Shown here piece after piece: positions 8,573 through 16,273 of a DNA stretch of 64,000 nt. The DNA lies in the NCBI GenBank assembly GCA_900317585.1, contig ONHG01000012.1:1-64000 (forward strand), written 5' to 3'. The notes beneath the pieces were generated by a model. The model searched no databases and had not been told where the DNA came from. It worked only from the letters and a program-made list of their open reading frames with translations. The translations under genes and the position numbers were made by a program. The stretch is from an uncultured Lachnospiraceae bacterium. Lineage in GTDB: Bacteria; Bacillota; Clostridia; Lachnospirales; Lachnospiraceae. How positions within the stretch are numbered: position 1 is the stretch's first letter; the number at the start of each line of letters is the position of its first letter.

Positions 8573-10045
8573 CTATTCTAAACAATCTATCATTTCTTTG
8601 GTCATTCTCATAATATCCTCCATGGCAACATCATCCACATACAATCGGAGTTTTTCCTGCATCCCGCATATATTATCGGGCATGTAAAAATTATCAAGCT
8701 CTTTCATACACTCATCCATTCCATCAATATCGAACGCATCCACACAATCGTGAAGTCTTTTAAGCACTCCGATTATTTCATCCGCAGAGACTTTAGCCTT
8801 TGTCTTATCACTTTCGTCTATATATTCTGCAAGTATAGGCTTTAGGGCTTTATATTTATCAATTAAAGCCGGCGTTTTGTTTTCCAGTGCTTCAACATCA
8901 CCAATTCTTCCAAGCCTTTCAAGCTCCTTTGCCATCTCCGAAAGGTCAATTGCCCCGACAAGCAGGGCCGAACTCTTTAACGCGTGAACCTCTATCACAT
9001 AATCATTGATAAGGTCTTCCTTTAACAATTGGCAAAGTTTAACCGACTTGCTGTCAATTGACCTGTAAAATGTAGGTACAAGCTTTTTAAAATTCTCCCT
9101 GGAGCCACAGTTCTTTACAGCAATCTCATAAGAGAAAGTCTTATTTTGTGATTTATTATCTTGTTTATCATGATGCTCATCATATATTTTTTTCTGATCT
9201 GATGTACTTTCAACGCCTGCAAGTATATTTTTAGCCTCCTGCTTTGACAATCTGTGTATCTTCTCTGCCGGCAGCCATTTGAGAAACTGCTCACATATAA
9301 CACAAAAATCAATAGGCTTTGCCACAAAGCCATTCATTCCGGCCTGTTCAAAATCATTCCTTGCATCGACCATCGCATTAGCTGTCAGTGCTATGATCGG
9401 AAGCTTTTTATATTTATCCCCGCCGAGCTTACGAATCGCAATCGTTGCCTCTATACCGTCCATCACAGGCATCATATGATCCATTAAAACCATATCATAA
9501 TCGTTCATTTGAACCATTTCAAGTGCCTGCCTGCCATCATCCGCAGTATCTATGTGAAACTGCAGTGGTTTGAGAAGTTCCTGGGCTACAAACTGATTTG
9601 GCTTATTATCATCAACAAGTAAAATTCTCGCCTCAGGTGCAGTAAACATATTATCAATTTCTTTTGCGATTGTGCTGTTTTCATCCATATCATGCACTGT
9701 CTGTGAAATAGGTGTCGCATCTACGACATCCTGTAAAACAGTAAAACTGAACTCACTGCCTTTTCCATATTCACTCTCAACCGCAATGCTTCCCCCCATC
9801 AGCTTCACAAGATTCTTACAGATAACAAGTCCAAGACCTGAGCCTTCTATCTTTCTGTTTCTCTTTAAATCGACGCGCTGAAAAGAATTAAAAAGCTTCT
9901 TTTGATCCTCTTCTTTTATTCCTATACCTGTGTCCTTGACTGAAAATAAAAGATTTACTCTCTCTGCATTGCATTCCTGTATTTTTACGGAAAATCTAAT
10001 AGAACCTTTTTCAGTATATTTGATTGCATTGTTAATAAGATTCAT
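8573..10045 (-). CDS. hybrid histidine kinase, ATPase-receiver-HPt part (3' half of a split gene)
   Basis: A 490-residue frame from ATG 10045, which overlaps the 5' half's stop as ATGA. It begins inside the kinase N-box (MNLINNAIKYTEKG), so it is not a natural protein start. It continues with G1 (DTGIGI), the F-box region (FNSFQRVD) and G2 (GSGLGLVICKN). A receiver follows at about 135-255 (acceptor Asp in MVLMDHMMP, Lys in FVAKPID), then an HPt domain at about 310-410 with the phospho-acceptor His in EVHALKSSALLVGA. Read through the -1 shift at 10126-10132 it joins the upstream half in register, giving one protein of about 957 residues. Confidence 0.85.
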   Translation of the reverse strand: MNLINNAIKYTEKGSIRFSVKIQECNAERVNLLFSVKDTGIGIKEEDQKKLFNSFQRVDLKRNRKIEGSGLGLVICKNLVKLMGGSIAVESEYGKGSEFSFTVLQDVVDATPISQTVHDMDENSTIAKEIDNMFTAPEARILLVDDNKPNQFVAQELLKPLQFHIDTADDGRQALEMVQMNDYDMVLMDHMMPVMDGIEATIAIRKLGGDKYKKLPIIALTANAMVDARNDFEQAGMNGFVAKPIDFCVICEQFLKWLPAEKIHRLSKQEAKNILAGVESTSDQKKIYDEHHDKQDNKSQNKTFSYEIAVKNCGSRENFKKLVPTFYRSIDSKSVKLCQLLKEDLINDYVIEVHALKSSALLVGAIDLSEMAKELERLGRIGDVEALENKTPALIDKYKALKPILAEYIDESDKTKAKVSADEIIGVLKRLHDCVDAFDIDGMDECMKELDNFYMPDNICGMQEKLRLYVDDVAMEDIMRMTKEMIDCLE

Positions 10046-11445
10046 GACAATCTGACGTATACGCCCCGGATCTCCACAAAGTGTACATGGTATATCATCC
10101 GAAATATCATAAATAAGCTCAACCGGTTTTTTTCTACAAGATTCTGCATGGTCACCTTAAGATCGTGAAACAAAGAGAACACACTGTAATTTTCGTTAAC
10201 AAGCTGCAGCTTTCCCGATTCTATCTTAGAATAATCAAGCACATCATTAATAATATTTAACAATGACTGACCTGAACGGTAAATATTATTCAGATACTCT
10301 TTTTCCTTTTTTTCATGGCTTGAACGAAGCATCACCTCGGTCATTCCTATAATTGAATTCATAGGTGTTCTGATTTCATGAGATATATTTGACACAAATG
10401 CCGACTTTGCCTGATTTGCAACCTCGGCCTGTTCGACCAGTCTTTTCATCTTGTTATTCTGCTCTATAAGACTTGTAATATCAAAAATCGTCAGCATATA
10501 TCCCTGTATAATCCCATCATTTTTAAGCGCTATCTCCTCTACCTGATAATGATGCTCAAGCCAGTCAAAATGTCCATCCTTAGTATTAATTCTATTATAT
10601 AAGTCTTTTTTACTGAGGTTTTCCGTTTTTTTCATACTAAGAAGAATTAGCTGCGCCATCGGATTGCAATAGAGTATATTTCTCACATCATCTGTAACAA
10701 TAATTCCCTCTTTTAGCTGCTCAATAACATGTCTTTTAGCTGTTCTGACAGGGTCAAATAATCCATATCGTACAACAGAAATACTTGTAAAAACACAGGC
10801 TAACAGCATACCTATCGGTGTTGGATCATCGCCCTTAAACAGTCCCAACACTCTTGTCAAAAGCAAAAACAATGGTGCTATCATTGCAGCGATAAGCAGC
10901 ACATGCAGCATCAGTCTATGTGGCATGCTTCGTTTAGACCGGTACGAAGATACTATAATGGCAACAGACACTACTGTTTCTGTCAAAATAAATAACATAT
11001 AAATATAATACAACGGTGCCGGCTCTATTTCCAGACTATATCCACCCACTATTAGATTTGACGGCTTCAAATAATATGACTTATAATAAAGTGTATGGTA
11101 ATTCAACGTTACAATAATAATATAAAATGCAATATTAATAAAGAGCACTATATGCATCAACCATCTAGGTGGTTTTATATTTCTCCACCTCATAAGGAAG
11201 GTCAGTATACAGTAATTTGCAAAACATTTTCCCAGATACTCTATTTTGCCTATCGCAACAAGTGTTTCCTCTGAACCACCCAGTATATATATACATCTTG
11301 ACATAAGTGCAACAAGACAGCATGCCACAGAAATAAGCAATGCACTCTTATAATCTGTCTCATCCTTTTCAGCTACCAACAGTAACAGATATATCGTTAC
11401 GCACACGCCGAAAATATGTATTCCCAACCATATATATGCAGCCAT
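10042..11445 (-). CDS. hybrid histidine kinase, sensor-dimerisation part (5' half of a split gene)
   Basis: A 467-residue frame starting at ATG 11445 (GAGGAATACTT upstream). Residues ~1-225 form seven hydrophobic helices, like the 7TM sensor domain of histidine kinases. A PAS-like domain follows (about 235-335, GIIVTDDVRNILYCN), then a HisKA domain with the phospho-acceptor His at about 356 (SNISHEIRTPMNSIIGM). After Lys439 the frame leaves the family pattern and ends 27 residues past Asn440. The expected continuation (PVELIYDISDD) sits in the -1 frame immediately after A AAA AAC. It is first in the operon with the response regulator and the MBL protein, from the promoter at 11530-11558. Confidence 0.87.
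   Translation of the reverse strand: MAAYIWLGIHIFGVCVTIYLLLLVAEKDETDYKSALLISVACCLVALMSRCIYILGGSEETLVAIGKIEYLGKCFANYCILTFLMRWRNIKPPRWLMHIVLFINIAFYIIIVTLNYHTLYYKSYYLKPSNLIVGGYSLEIEPAPLYYIYMLFILTETVVSVAIIVSSYRSKRSMPHRLMLHVLLIAAMIAPLFLLLTRVLGLFKGDDPTPIGMLLACVFTSISVVRYGLFDPVRTAKRHVIEQLKEGIIVTDDVRNILYCNPMAQLILLSMKKTENLSKKDLYNRINTKDGHFDWLEHHYQVEEIALKNDGIIQGYMLTIFDITSLIEQNNKMKRLVEQAEVANQAKSAFVSNISHEIRTPMNSIIGMTEVMLRSSHEKKEKEYLNNIYRSGQSLLNIINDVLDYSKIESGKLQLVNENYSVFSLFHDLKVTMQNLVEKNRLSLFMIFRMIYHVHFVEIRGVYVRLS
10126..10132 (-). other. A AAA AAC -1 slippery heptamer in the kinase gene
   Basis: In the zero frame the codons read GAA-AAA-AAC, so the last seven bases are A-AAA-AAC in exactly the phase needed for tandem -1 slippage. 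A -1 shift here restores the kinase frame (CCG GTT GAG...). The run is 7 A; an eighth A would also restore the frame, so mutation, sequencing error, transcriptional slippage and programmed recoding are all possible. I see no strong stem-loop just downstream; an SD-like AAGGTG lies about 19 nt upstream of the A-run. Confidence 0.8.
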
Positions 11446-11529
11446 AAGTATTCCTCACAAAAATATATATTTCAAATGCACGCAGCTAATGTACCCAACA
11501 ACCGCACTACGCACTAGTACTTCAATACC

Positions 11530-11558
11530 ATTATGCAATCTTTATCTACTTAAGTCAA
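11530..11558 (-). promoter_or_regulatory. promoter of the kinase/regulator/MBL operon
   Basis: TTGACT (11558-11553), a 17-nt spacer and CATAAT (11535-11530) on the minus strand. The first gene starts 85 nt downstream. The 11446-11660 gap contains this promoter plus two direct GCGACAC repeats (around 11580 and 11613); I see nothing else in it. Confidence 0.65.
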
Positions 11559-11660
11559 CCAAAAATTTTCGTAAAACTTCGCGACACTTATGTCACTGCT
11601 TATACTTAAGCGCGACACCACGCTTTCAAGCTATGTGCCACAGGGAAAATTACAGCCATA

Positions 11661-12107
11661 TTACAGCTTGTCCGAATCTAATACAATTGTGAACGGCCCG
11701 TCATTCTCCAGCTCTATCTTCATGTCAGCTCCAAATACTCCTCTTTGAACTCCGGCAACTTTCTTCTCGCACTCGCTGATACAATATTCATACAGCTCGT
11801 TTGCCATATCAGGACTGCCAGCCTCCACAAAAGATGGACGATTGCCCTTCTTACAGTTTGCATAAAGCGTAAACTGCGATATAAGAAGCAGCTTTCCGTT
11901 TACATCATTTATCGAAAGATTTGTCTTATCATTCTCATCGGCAAAAATTCTCATATTTACCAGCTTTTTAATCATCTTATCAGCAATCTCTTTAGTATCT
12001 GTCTCTGCTACACCTATTAAAACGCACAGCCCTTTTTCTATGCTGCCGGTTATATTTCCATCTATAGTGCATTTTGCATGGTTTACACGCTGTATTACAA
12101 ATCTCAT
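11661..12107 (-). CDS. dtd: D-aminoacyl-tRNA deacylase
   Basis: A 148-residue protein of the DTD family, which hydrolyses D-amino acids (and Gly mischarged on tRNA-Ala) from tRNA. It has the family start [17 protein letters not shown], the catalytic-loop motif SQFTLYA (about residue 77) and the cross-subunit motif NDGPFT near the C-terminus (Gly-cisPro in GP). The length is normal. It stands alone; its ATG follows AAGGAGACTACATAAT. A candidate promoter (TTGTTT-17-TAGAAT) lies in the upstream intergenic region. Confidence 0.96.
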   Translation of the reverse strand: MRFVIQRVNHAKCTIDGNITGSIEKGLCVLIGVAETDTKEIADKMIKKLVNMRIFADENDKTNLSINDVNGKLLLISQFTLYANCKKGNRPSFVEAGSPDMANELYEYCISECEKKVAGVQRGVFGADMKIELENDGPFTIVLDSDKL

Positions 12108-12254
12108 TATTATGTAGTCTCCTTAAATCCGTTATTTACCTGTTATAAATCGGACATAATTATATTATTACAATTAATATTGGCATATGGTTTTACTACC
12201 ATTTTTATCCAACAATAACCATATTATTCTAAACCATATTTATAAAATAAACAA

Positions 12255-12280
12255 GTCTGGCCGTGACATTTTCGCCAGAC
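12255..12280. repeat. unassigned hairpin between divergent genes
   Basis: GTCTGGC (12255-12261) and GCCAGAC (12274-12280) form a 7-bp stem with a 12-nt loop. It is followed on the plus strand by CATTTTTACC and on the minus strand by TTGTTTATTTT, so it resembles a terminator, yet no gene ends here. The rest of 12108-12435 is AT-rich and holds two direct ATATGGTT repeats, the dtd promoter region and the promoter at 12350. Confidence 0.5.
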
Positions 12281-12349
12281 CATTTTTACCGGATTTTTTA
12301 GCTGGATTATAACAGCCCGAAACTTAATCTCGGTCTTTTATGAATTATA

Positions 12350-12379
12350 TTGTCAAGAAAGATACTATTATGTTAAAAT
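12350..12379 (+). promoter_or_regulatory. promoter of the AIM24-family gene
   Basis: TTGTCA (12350-12355), an 18-nt spacer and TAAAAT (12374-12379), 57 nt upstream of the start codon. Confidence 0.6.
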
Positions 12380-12435
12380 CATGAATATAAAATCTCTATA
12401 AACCATTATCGTATTAAACCATAAGGAGGATACTT

Positions 12436-13116
12436 ATGAACTACAATATCGAGGGAGAGCCATTACCGGTTGTAATCTGCAACCTTGAAGCAAACGAGAC
12501 TATGATTACCGAAAAAGGTGCCATGTCGTGGATGACGCCAAACATGAAGATGGAGACCACATCAAATGGAGGCATCGGCAAAATGTTTGGCCGCGCTTTT
12601 TCCGGTGAGAGCATGTTTCAAAACCGCTACACATCTATGGGTGGTCCTGGAATGATAGCATTTGCATCATGCTTTCCAGGATGCATCAGACCCTTCCAGA
12701 TTGCACCAGGACAGGAAATAATTGCTCAGAAATCAGCATTTCTTGCTTCAACCTCCGGAGTTGAGCTGTCCGTATTTTTCCAAAAAAGAATAGGAGCCGG
12801 TTTCTTTGGCGGTGAGGGCTTTATCATGCAGCGTCTGTCCGGAAATGGATTGGTATTTTTAGAGTTTGACGGCTATATAAAGGAATATGAGCTTGCACCC
12901 GGTCAGCAGCTGGTGATTGATACCGGCTATTTAGCAGCCATGACAGGAAACTGCCAGCTTGAGATTCAGACTGTCCCTGGTATCAAAAATGCCGTATTCG
13001 GCGGCGAGGGCTTGTTCAACACAGTTGTCACCGGTCCAGGTCATGTATGGCTCCAGAGTATGCCGGTTTCCCAGCTTGCAGGTGCTATCAGACCTTTTAT
13101 TCCAACAGGCAACTAA
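12436..13116 (+). CDS. AIM24/TIGR00266 family protein
   Basis: A 226-residue soluble protein of the AIM24 family, which is built from repeated beta-strands and has no established enzymatic role in bacteria. Family-typical features are the Gly-rich repeated segments FFGGEGFIMQRLSGNG and VFGGEGLFNTVVTGPG, and the PGQ turns (IAPGQEIIAQ, LAPGQQLVID). Start ATG 12436 has AAGGAGG 8 nt upstream. It is transcribed alone, divergent from dtd, and ends at the bidirectional terminator shared with the coat-like gene. It is well conserved in gut Clostridia; the function is not inferable here. Confidence 0.88.
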   Translation: MNYNIEGEPLPVVICNLEANETMITEKGAMSWMTPNMKMETTSNGGIGKMFGRAFSGESMFQNRYTSMGGPGMIAFASCFPGCIRPFQIAPGQEIIAQKSAFLASTSGVELSVFFQKRIGAGFFGGEGFIMQRLSGNGLVFLEFDGYIKEYELAPGQQLVIDTGYLAAMTGNCQLEIQTVPGIKNAVFGGEGLFNTVVTGPGHVWLQSMPVSQLAGAIRPFIPTGN

Positions 13117-13211
13117 ACATATGCCATGTGGTGTGTAAATAACAGGATAATTCCTAACCATTTACAACCAAATCACAATCAAAGGCATAAGAAAAATAAT
13201 AATCTATCAAA

Positions 13212-13249
13212 TAAAACAGGACTGTCACTATTCAGGCAGTCCTGTTTTA
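13212..13249. terminator. bidirectional terminator
   Basis: A perfect 13-bp inverted repeat (13212-13224 and 13237-13249) with a 12-nt loop. The arm ends are A4/T4, so it can terminate both the plus-strand AIM24 gene and the minus-strand ferritin-like gene. Confidence 0.9.
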
Positions 13250-13267
13250 CACTTTGTACTGACTTGT

Positions 13268-13726
13268 CTAAGCCATACCATTTGCAGTCTTGTACTTCCA
13301 GAGCATCTCAGCGTGATTCTGCTCTTCTATCTGTATATCTGCCAATAGCTTTCTGATATCCGAATTTCCGAATACAAATACATCGGAATTGTACTCGCCG
13401 GATACTAACTTTTCTGTTCCTATACAGTCTGTAGCCAGATAACAGTCAGCTTTCTTGTCCTCAGAATTGCCAAGCGAATCGTATGTTGCAGCAGGGTTAT
13501 AATTCTTCCCCTTAGAATCATTGCAGTCAACTGACGGAACCTTTCCATTAATCACCTGATCCAAAGAGTCAAAATGCTTTTGCTCATCCTTTGCTATTTC
13601 TTCAAAAAGCTCCTTAAGCACCGGATCCTTTGCCTGATTGCTGTATTTGGTATACTTCTCTATGCATGCCTGTTCCTGTGTTTTTAAGTCCTCAATAGCG
13701 TTTGTTTCTTTTTCTGTTAGAATCAT
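13268..13726 (-). CDS. ferritin-like, Coat_F-type spore coat family protein
   Basis: A 152-residue protein with a helical ferritin-like layout. The first helix is IEDLKTQEQACIEKY, the second carries EIAKDEQKHFDSL, and the last carries IQIEEQNHAEMLWKY; the Glu/His pairs are possible metal ligands. A Cys/Asn-rich linker lies in the middle. It resembles Coat_F spore coat proteins, but also rubrerythrin-type domains, so the coat role is family-based. Start ATG 13726 has AGGAGGTG upstream. It is monocistronic. The 13727-14015 gap is very AT-rich with short A/C-rich direct repeats near 13950-14000. Confidence 0.75.
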   Translation of the reverse strand: MILTEKETNAIEDLKTQEQACIEKYTKYSNQAKDPVLKELFEEIAKDEQKHFDSLDQVINGKVPSVDCNDSKGKNYNPAATYDSLGNSEDKKADCYLATDCIGTEKLVSGEYNSDVFVFGNSDIRKLLADIQIEEQNHAEMLWKYKTANGMA

Positions 13727-14015
13727 TTAATAGACACCTCCTGTCAGCATTATTATGTACAAAGATGTAAATTATATTTATGATTACAGTATTTATTTAT
13801 AATGAGTCTGCCTGAAATTAGACTTAAGATACATAAAATAACTTTACATAGCACATCATAACTTCATACTCAGAATAAAAAACAAAAAAACATTAACTAT
13901 TAAGAATAATTTCAAAGGGTAATTATAAATAACAAATGAATTTAAAAATCAATTAAAACAAACATCAAATAAAACAAAGATCAAATAAACCAAGCATCAA
14001 TTAGGAGGACTATTC

Positions 14016-14288
14016 ATGAATAATACAAGGATATATAATGCCAATACACATAATACTGACCAGAATATCTACAGCCGGCAAAACTTTAAGCAGCATCATA
14101 CCAATCAATCCAACACCTGTAGCATATCAGATGATAAAACCGACTGCAGCCGCCAAAGTGCCTTCTGCGATGGCACAAACTATGCCGATTTACCTCTTGG
14201 ATGTGTATGCGAAGGAACTGAAGTCAGAAACAGTGCTGATGAAAATATCAAAATATACAATATAAAACACTCTCATCAGCCTATTTAG
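14016..14288 (+). CDS. small Asn/Cys-containing protein, unknown
   Basis: A 90-residue frame with a good ribosome-binding site (TTAGGAGGACTATTC before the ATG). The product is hydrophilic, Asn/His/Thr-rich in the first half, with four Cys residues in the middle and no membrane segment. A second frame at 14038-14265 (75 codons) overlaps it but has no ribosome-binding site, so I prefer this one. Its end overlaps the convergent methyltransferase gene by 8 nt. It is not a family I recognise; its location next to a coat-type gene may be coincidental. Confidence 0.5.
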   Translation: MNNTRIYNANTHNTDQNIYSRQNFKQHHTNQSNTCSISDDKTDCSRQSAFCDGTNYADLPLGCVCEGTEVRNSADENIKIYNIKHSHQPI

Positions 14289-15189
14289 ACAGCTCCCAGA
14301 ATGCCACTGCACTTGCAGCAGCCACATTTAACGAATCCACGCCATGTGACATAGGTATTTTTACGGTGTAGTCGCAGGAGGCAATTGTCTGCTCATGAAG
14401 ACCATCTCCCTCAGTGCCGAGCACTATTGCAAGTCTTTCCTCTGAGTGAAGTATAGGATCATCTATCCCCACAGAATCATCGGTCAGAGCCATAGCACAG
14501 GTCTTAAATCCAAGCTTATGAAGCAGCTCAATATTGTATTTATAAACACTGCTATTTCTATCACTGCAATTTTGGTCACGGCTATCACACTTATCATGCA
14601 GTGAAGCATCTGAAAAAGTATTGTCACTGCCGACATTGTACCTGGGAAAATATGCCCACGGCACCTGAAACACAGTTCCCATGCTCACCCTTATCGCACG
14701 CCTGTACAAGGGATTACTGCAGGCACAAGTGAGCAGCACAGCATCCATATGCAGTGCTGCCGCTGACCTGAATATAGCTCCTACATTGGTTGGATTTACC
14801 ACATCCTCAAGCACAGCAACTCTTCTTGCATCCCTGCACACCTCTTCTACGGTTCTTGGCTTAGGCCTGTACATAGCACAGAGTGTGCCTCTGGTCAAAG
14901 CAAAGCCTGTCAGCTTTGTAAGCAAATCAAACTCCGCAGTATATACAGGTATATTCTGACATCTTTCAATAATACCTCTTGCCTCGCCATTTACATGCTT
15001 TGTCTCCATAAGAAGAGAAACCGGTTCACATCCCGCATCAAGCGCCCTCTCTATCACCTTGGGACTTTCAGCTATAAACATTCCCTCTTTTGGATTGGCT
15101 CTGTTTAAAAGCTGATTCTCCGTTAATCTGGCATACACATCCAGATTAGGATCCATAAAATCTGTAATTGTGATTATATTGTCAGCCAT
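14281..15189 (-). CDS. TrmH/SpoU-family RNA methyltransferase
   Basis: A 302-residue SPOUT-class 2'-O-methyltransferase, probably acting on rRNA. The three family motifs are present: N-x-G-x-x-R in VNPTNVGAIFRSA (about residue 135), IVLGTEGDGL (about 255) and IPMSHGVDSLNVAAASAV (about 275-295), which form the trefoil-knot SAM site. The N-terminal substrate-binding domain precedes them. Between about residues 186 and 218 there is a Ser/Asp/Asn-rich insert that looks unlike the rest of the domain. It is the third gene of the plsC-recombinase operon (4-nt gap). The exact target nucleotide is unknown. Confidence 0.9.
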   Translation of the reverse strand: MADNIITITDFMDPNLDVYARLTENQLLNRANPKEGMFIAESPKVIERALDAGCEPVSLLMETKHVNGEARGIIERCQNIPVYTAEFDLLTKLTGFALTRGTLCAMYRPKPRTVEEVCRDARRVAVLEDVVNPTNVGAIFRSAAALHMDAVLLTCACSNPLYRRAIRVSMGTVFQVPWAYFPRYNVGSDNTFSDASLHDKCDSRDQNCSDRNSSVYKYNIELLHKLGFKTCAMALTDDSVGIDDPILHSEERLAIVLGTEGDGLHEQTIASCDYTVKIPMSHGVDSLNVAAASAVAFWELSK

Positions 15190-15193
15190 ATAA

Positions 15194-16243
15194 TCAATCC
15201 TCCCTTAGATGTACTACCCTGGCTGCCGCACGACGCCTGCTGTCCTCCTGGGCAGCATAATGCTTACGTGTGGTATTTACATCCTTGTGCCCAAGAACAT
15301 CTGCCACAAGATAGATATCGCCTGTTTCCTGATAAAGTGTGGTGCCATACGTACTTCGAAGCTTATGAGGAGTAATATTCTTAACGGTTGTTACGAGCCT
15401 AGAATACTTTTTTACCAGATTCTCAACAGAGCGTACAGATATACGCTTCCTCTGTAAAGAGAGAAAAAGCGCATTAGCATGTCCCTCAGCAGGTGTAATG
15501 ATGCTTCTATCCTCCCAGTACGAAAGAAGTGCATCACGTACCTCATCACCAAAATAAACAATCACATCGGCACCACCCTTTCGGTGCACCTTGATTCCGT
15601 TGTTCTTGAAATCCACATCATCCATATCCAGCCCCACGCACTCAGATACACGGATGCCGGTTCCAAGAAGCAATGTCATAAGCGCCAGGTCACGTACCTT
15701 TGTTTTCTCATGGAAACGCTGCTGATTCTTGGACAGACTGTCTCCTGACTCAACCTCATCAAGAAGCTGTGCGACCTCATCCGTATCAAGACGAATGATA
15801 TTCTTCTCATGTATTTTGGGAAGGGTTACCTTGCTCGCAGGATTGGTATCTATAAACTCTTTCCTGAAATAAAAATTATAAAAGGTGCGCAGTGATGCAA
15901 GCTTTCTCTTGATTCCTCTCTCATCATTGGTATGTACGACACCATCTTTCTCATAATACTTGAGATAAAACAGGTATTCCTCAATATCGGAAGGGCTGAT
16001 CTGATCCAGCAATGATATAGGATAGTCCCTTATATCATATTTCTTAAGTGATGGATTGGCACTCTTCATGTACTCGAAAAAGGTCTGTAGATCATATGCA
16101 TACGCTATCTTGGTTCTTGACGATTTATCTGCATCTATTCCGATAAAAAAATCCATGCAGAACTTCGGAAGCTTCTGTATCATATCTCTTAGCTTTAATT
16201 CATTTTTTATATTTACATCTTCGTAATAAGCTTTTTCTTTCAT
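15194..16243 (-). CDS. XerC/D-like tyrosine recombinase
   Basis: A 349-residue tyrosine recombinase. An N-terminal SAM-like core-binding domain (about 25-150) is followed by the catalytic domain with the full set: Arg in GTGIRVSECVGL, Lys in KVHRKGG, His-x-x-Arg in TPHKLRSTYG, His in LGHKDV, and nucleophile Tyr in TTRKHY. It sits between plsC and a TrmH gene, in reach of lexA, with no phage genes nearby. It is therefore probably a chromosomal Xer-type enzyme and not a prophage integrase. I see no dif-like site in the window. Confidence 0.9.
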   Translation of the reverse strand: MKEKAYYEDVNIKNELKLRDMIQKLPKFCMDFFIGIDADKSSRTKIAYAYDLQTFFEYMKSANPSLKKYDIRDYPISLLDQISPSDIEEYLFYLKYYEKDGVVHTNDERGIKRKLASLRTFYNFYFRKEFIDTNPASKVTLPKIHEKNIIRLDTDEVAQLLDEVESGDSLSKNQQRFHEKTKVRDLALMTLLLGTGIRVSECVGLDMDDVDFKNNGIKVHRKGGADVIVYFGDEVRDALLSYWEDRSIITPAEGHANALFLSLQRKRISVRSVENLVKKYSRLVTTVKNITPHKLRSTYGTTLYQETGDIYLVADVLGHKDVNTTRKHYAAQEDSRRRAAARVVHLRED

Positions 16244-16273
16244 AATAATATTATATAATAATCAAAGCTGACT

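Noticed and set aside
13940-14000. Short A/C-rich direct repeats as a possible CRISPR or iteron array
   Set aside because: Units are only about 15 nt, imperfect and without spacers; best seen as AT-rich intergenic sequence.
14038-14265. 75-codon plus-strand frame overlapping the 14016 gene
   Set aside because: No ribosome-binding site; the overlapping frame has a strong one. Kept only as an alternative in the findings.
15194-16243. Tyrosine recombinase as sign of a mobile element at 15 kb
   Set aside because: Neighbours are housekeeping genes in one operon and no flanking repeats or cargo are visible; a chromosomal Xer-type role fits better.
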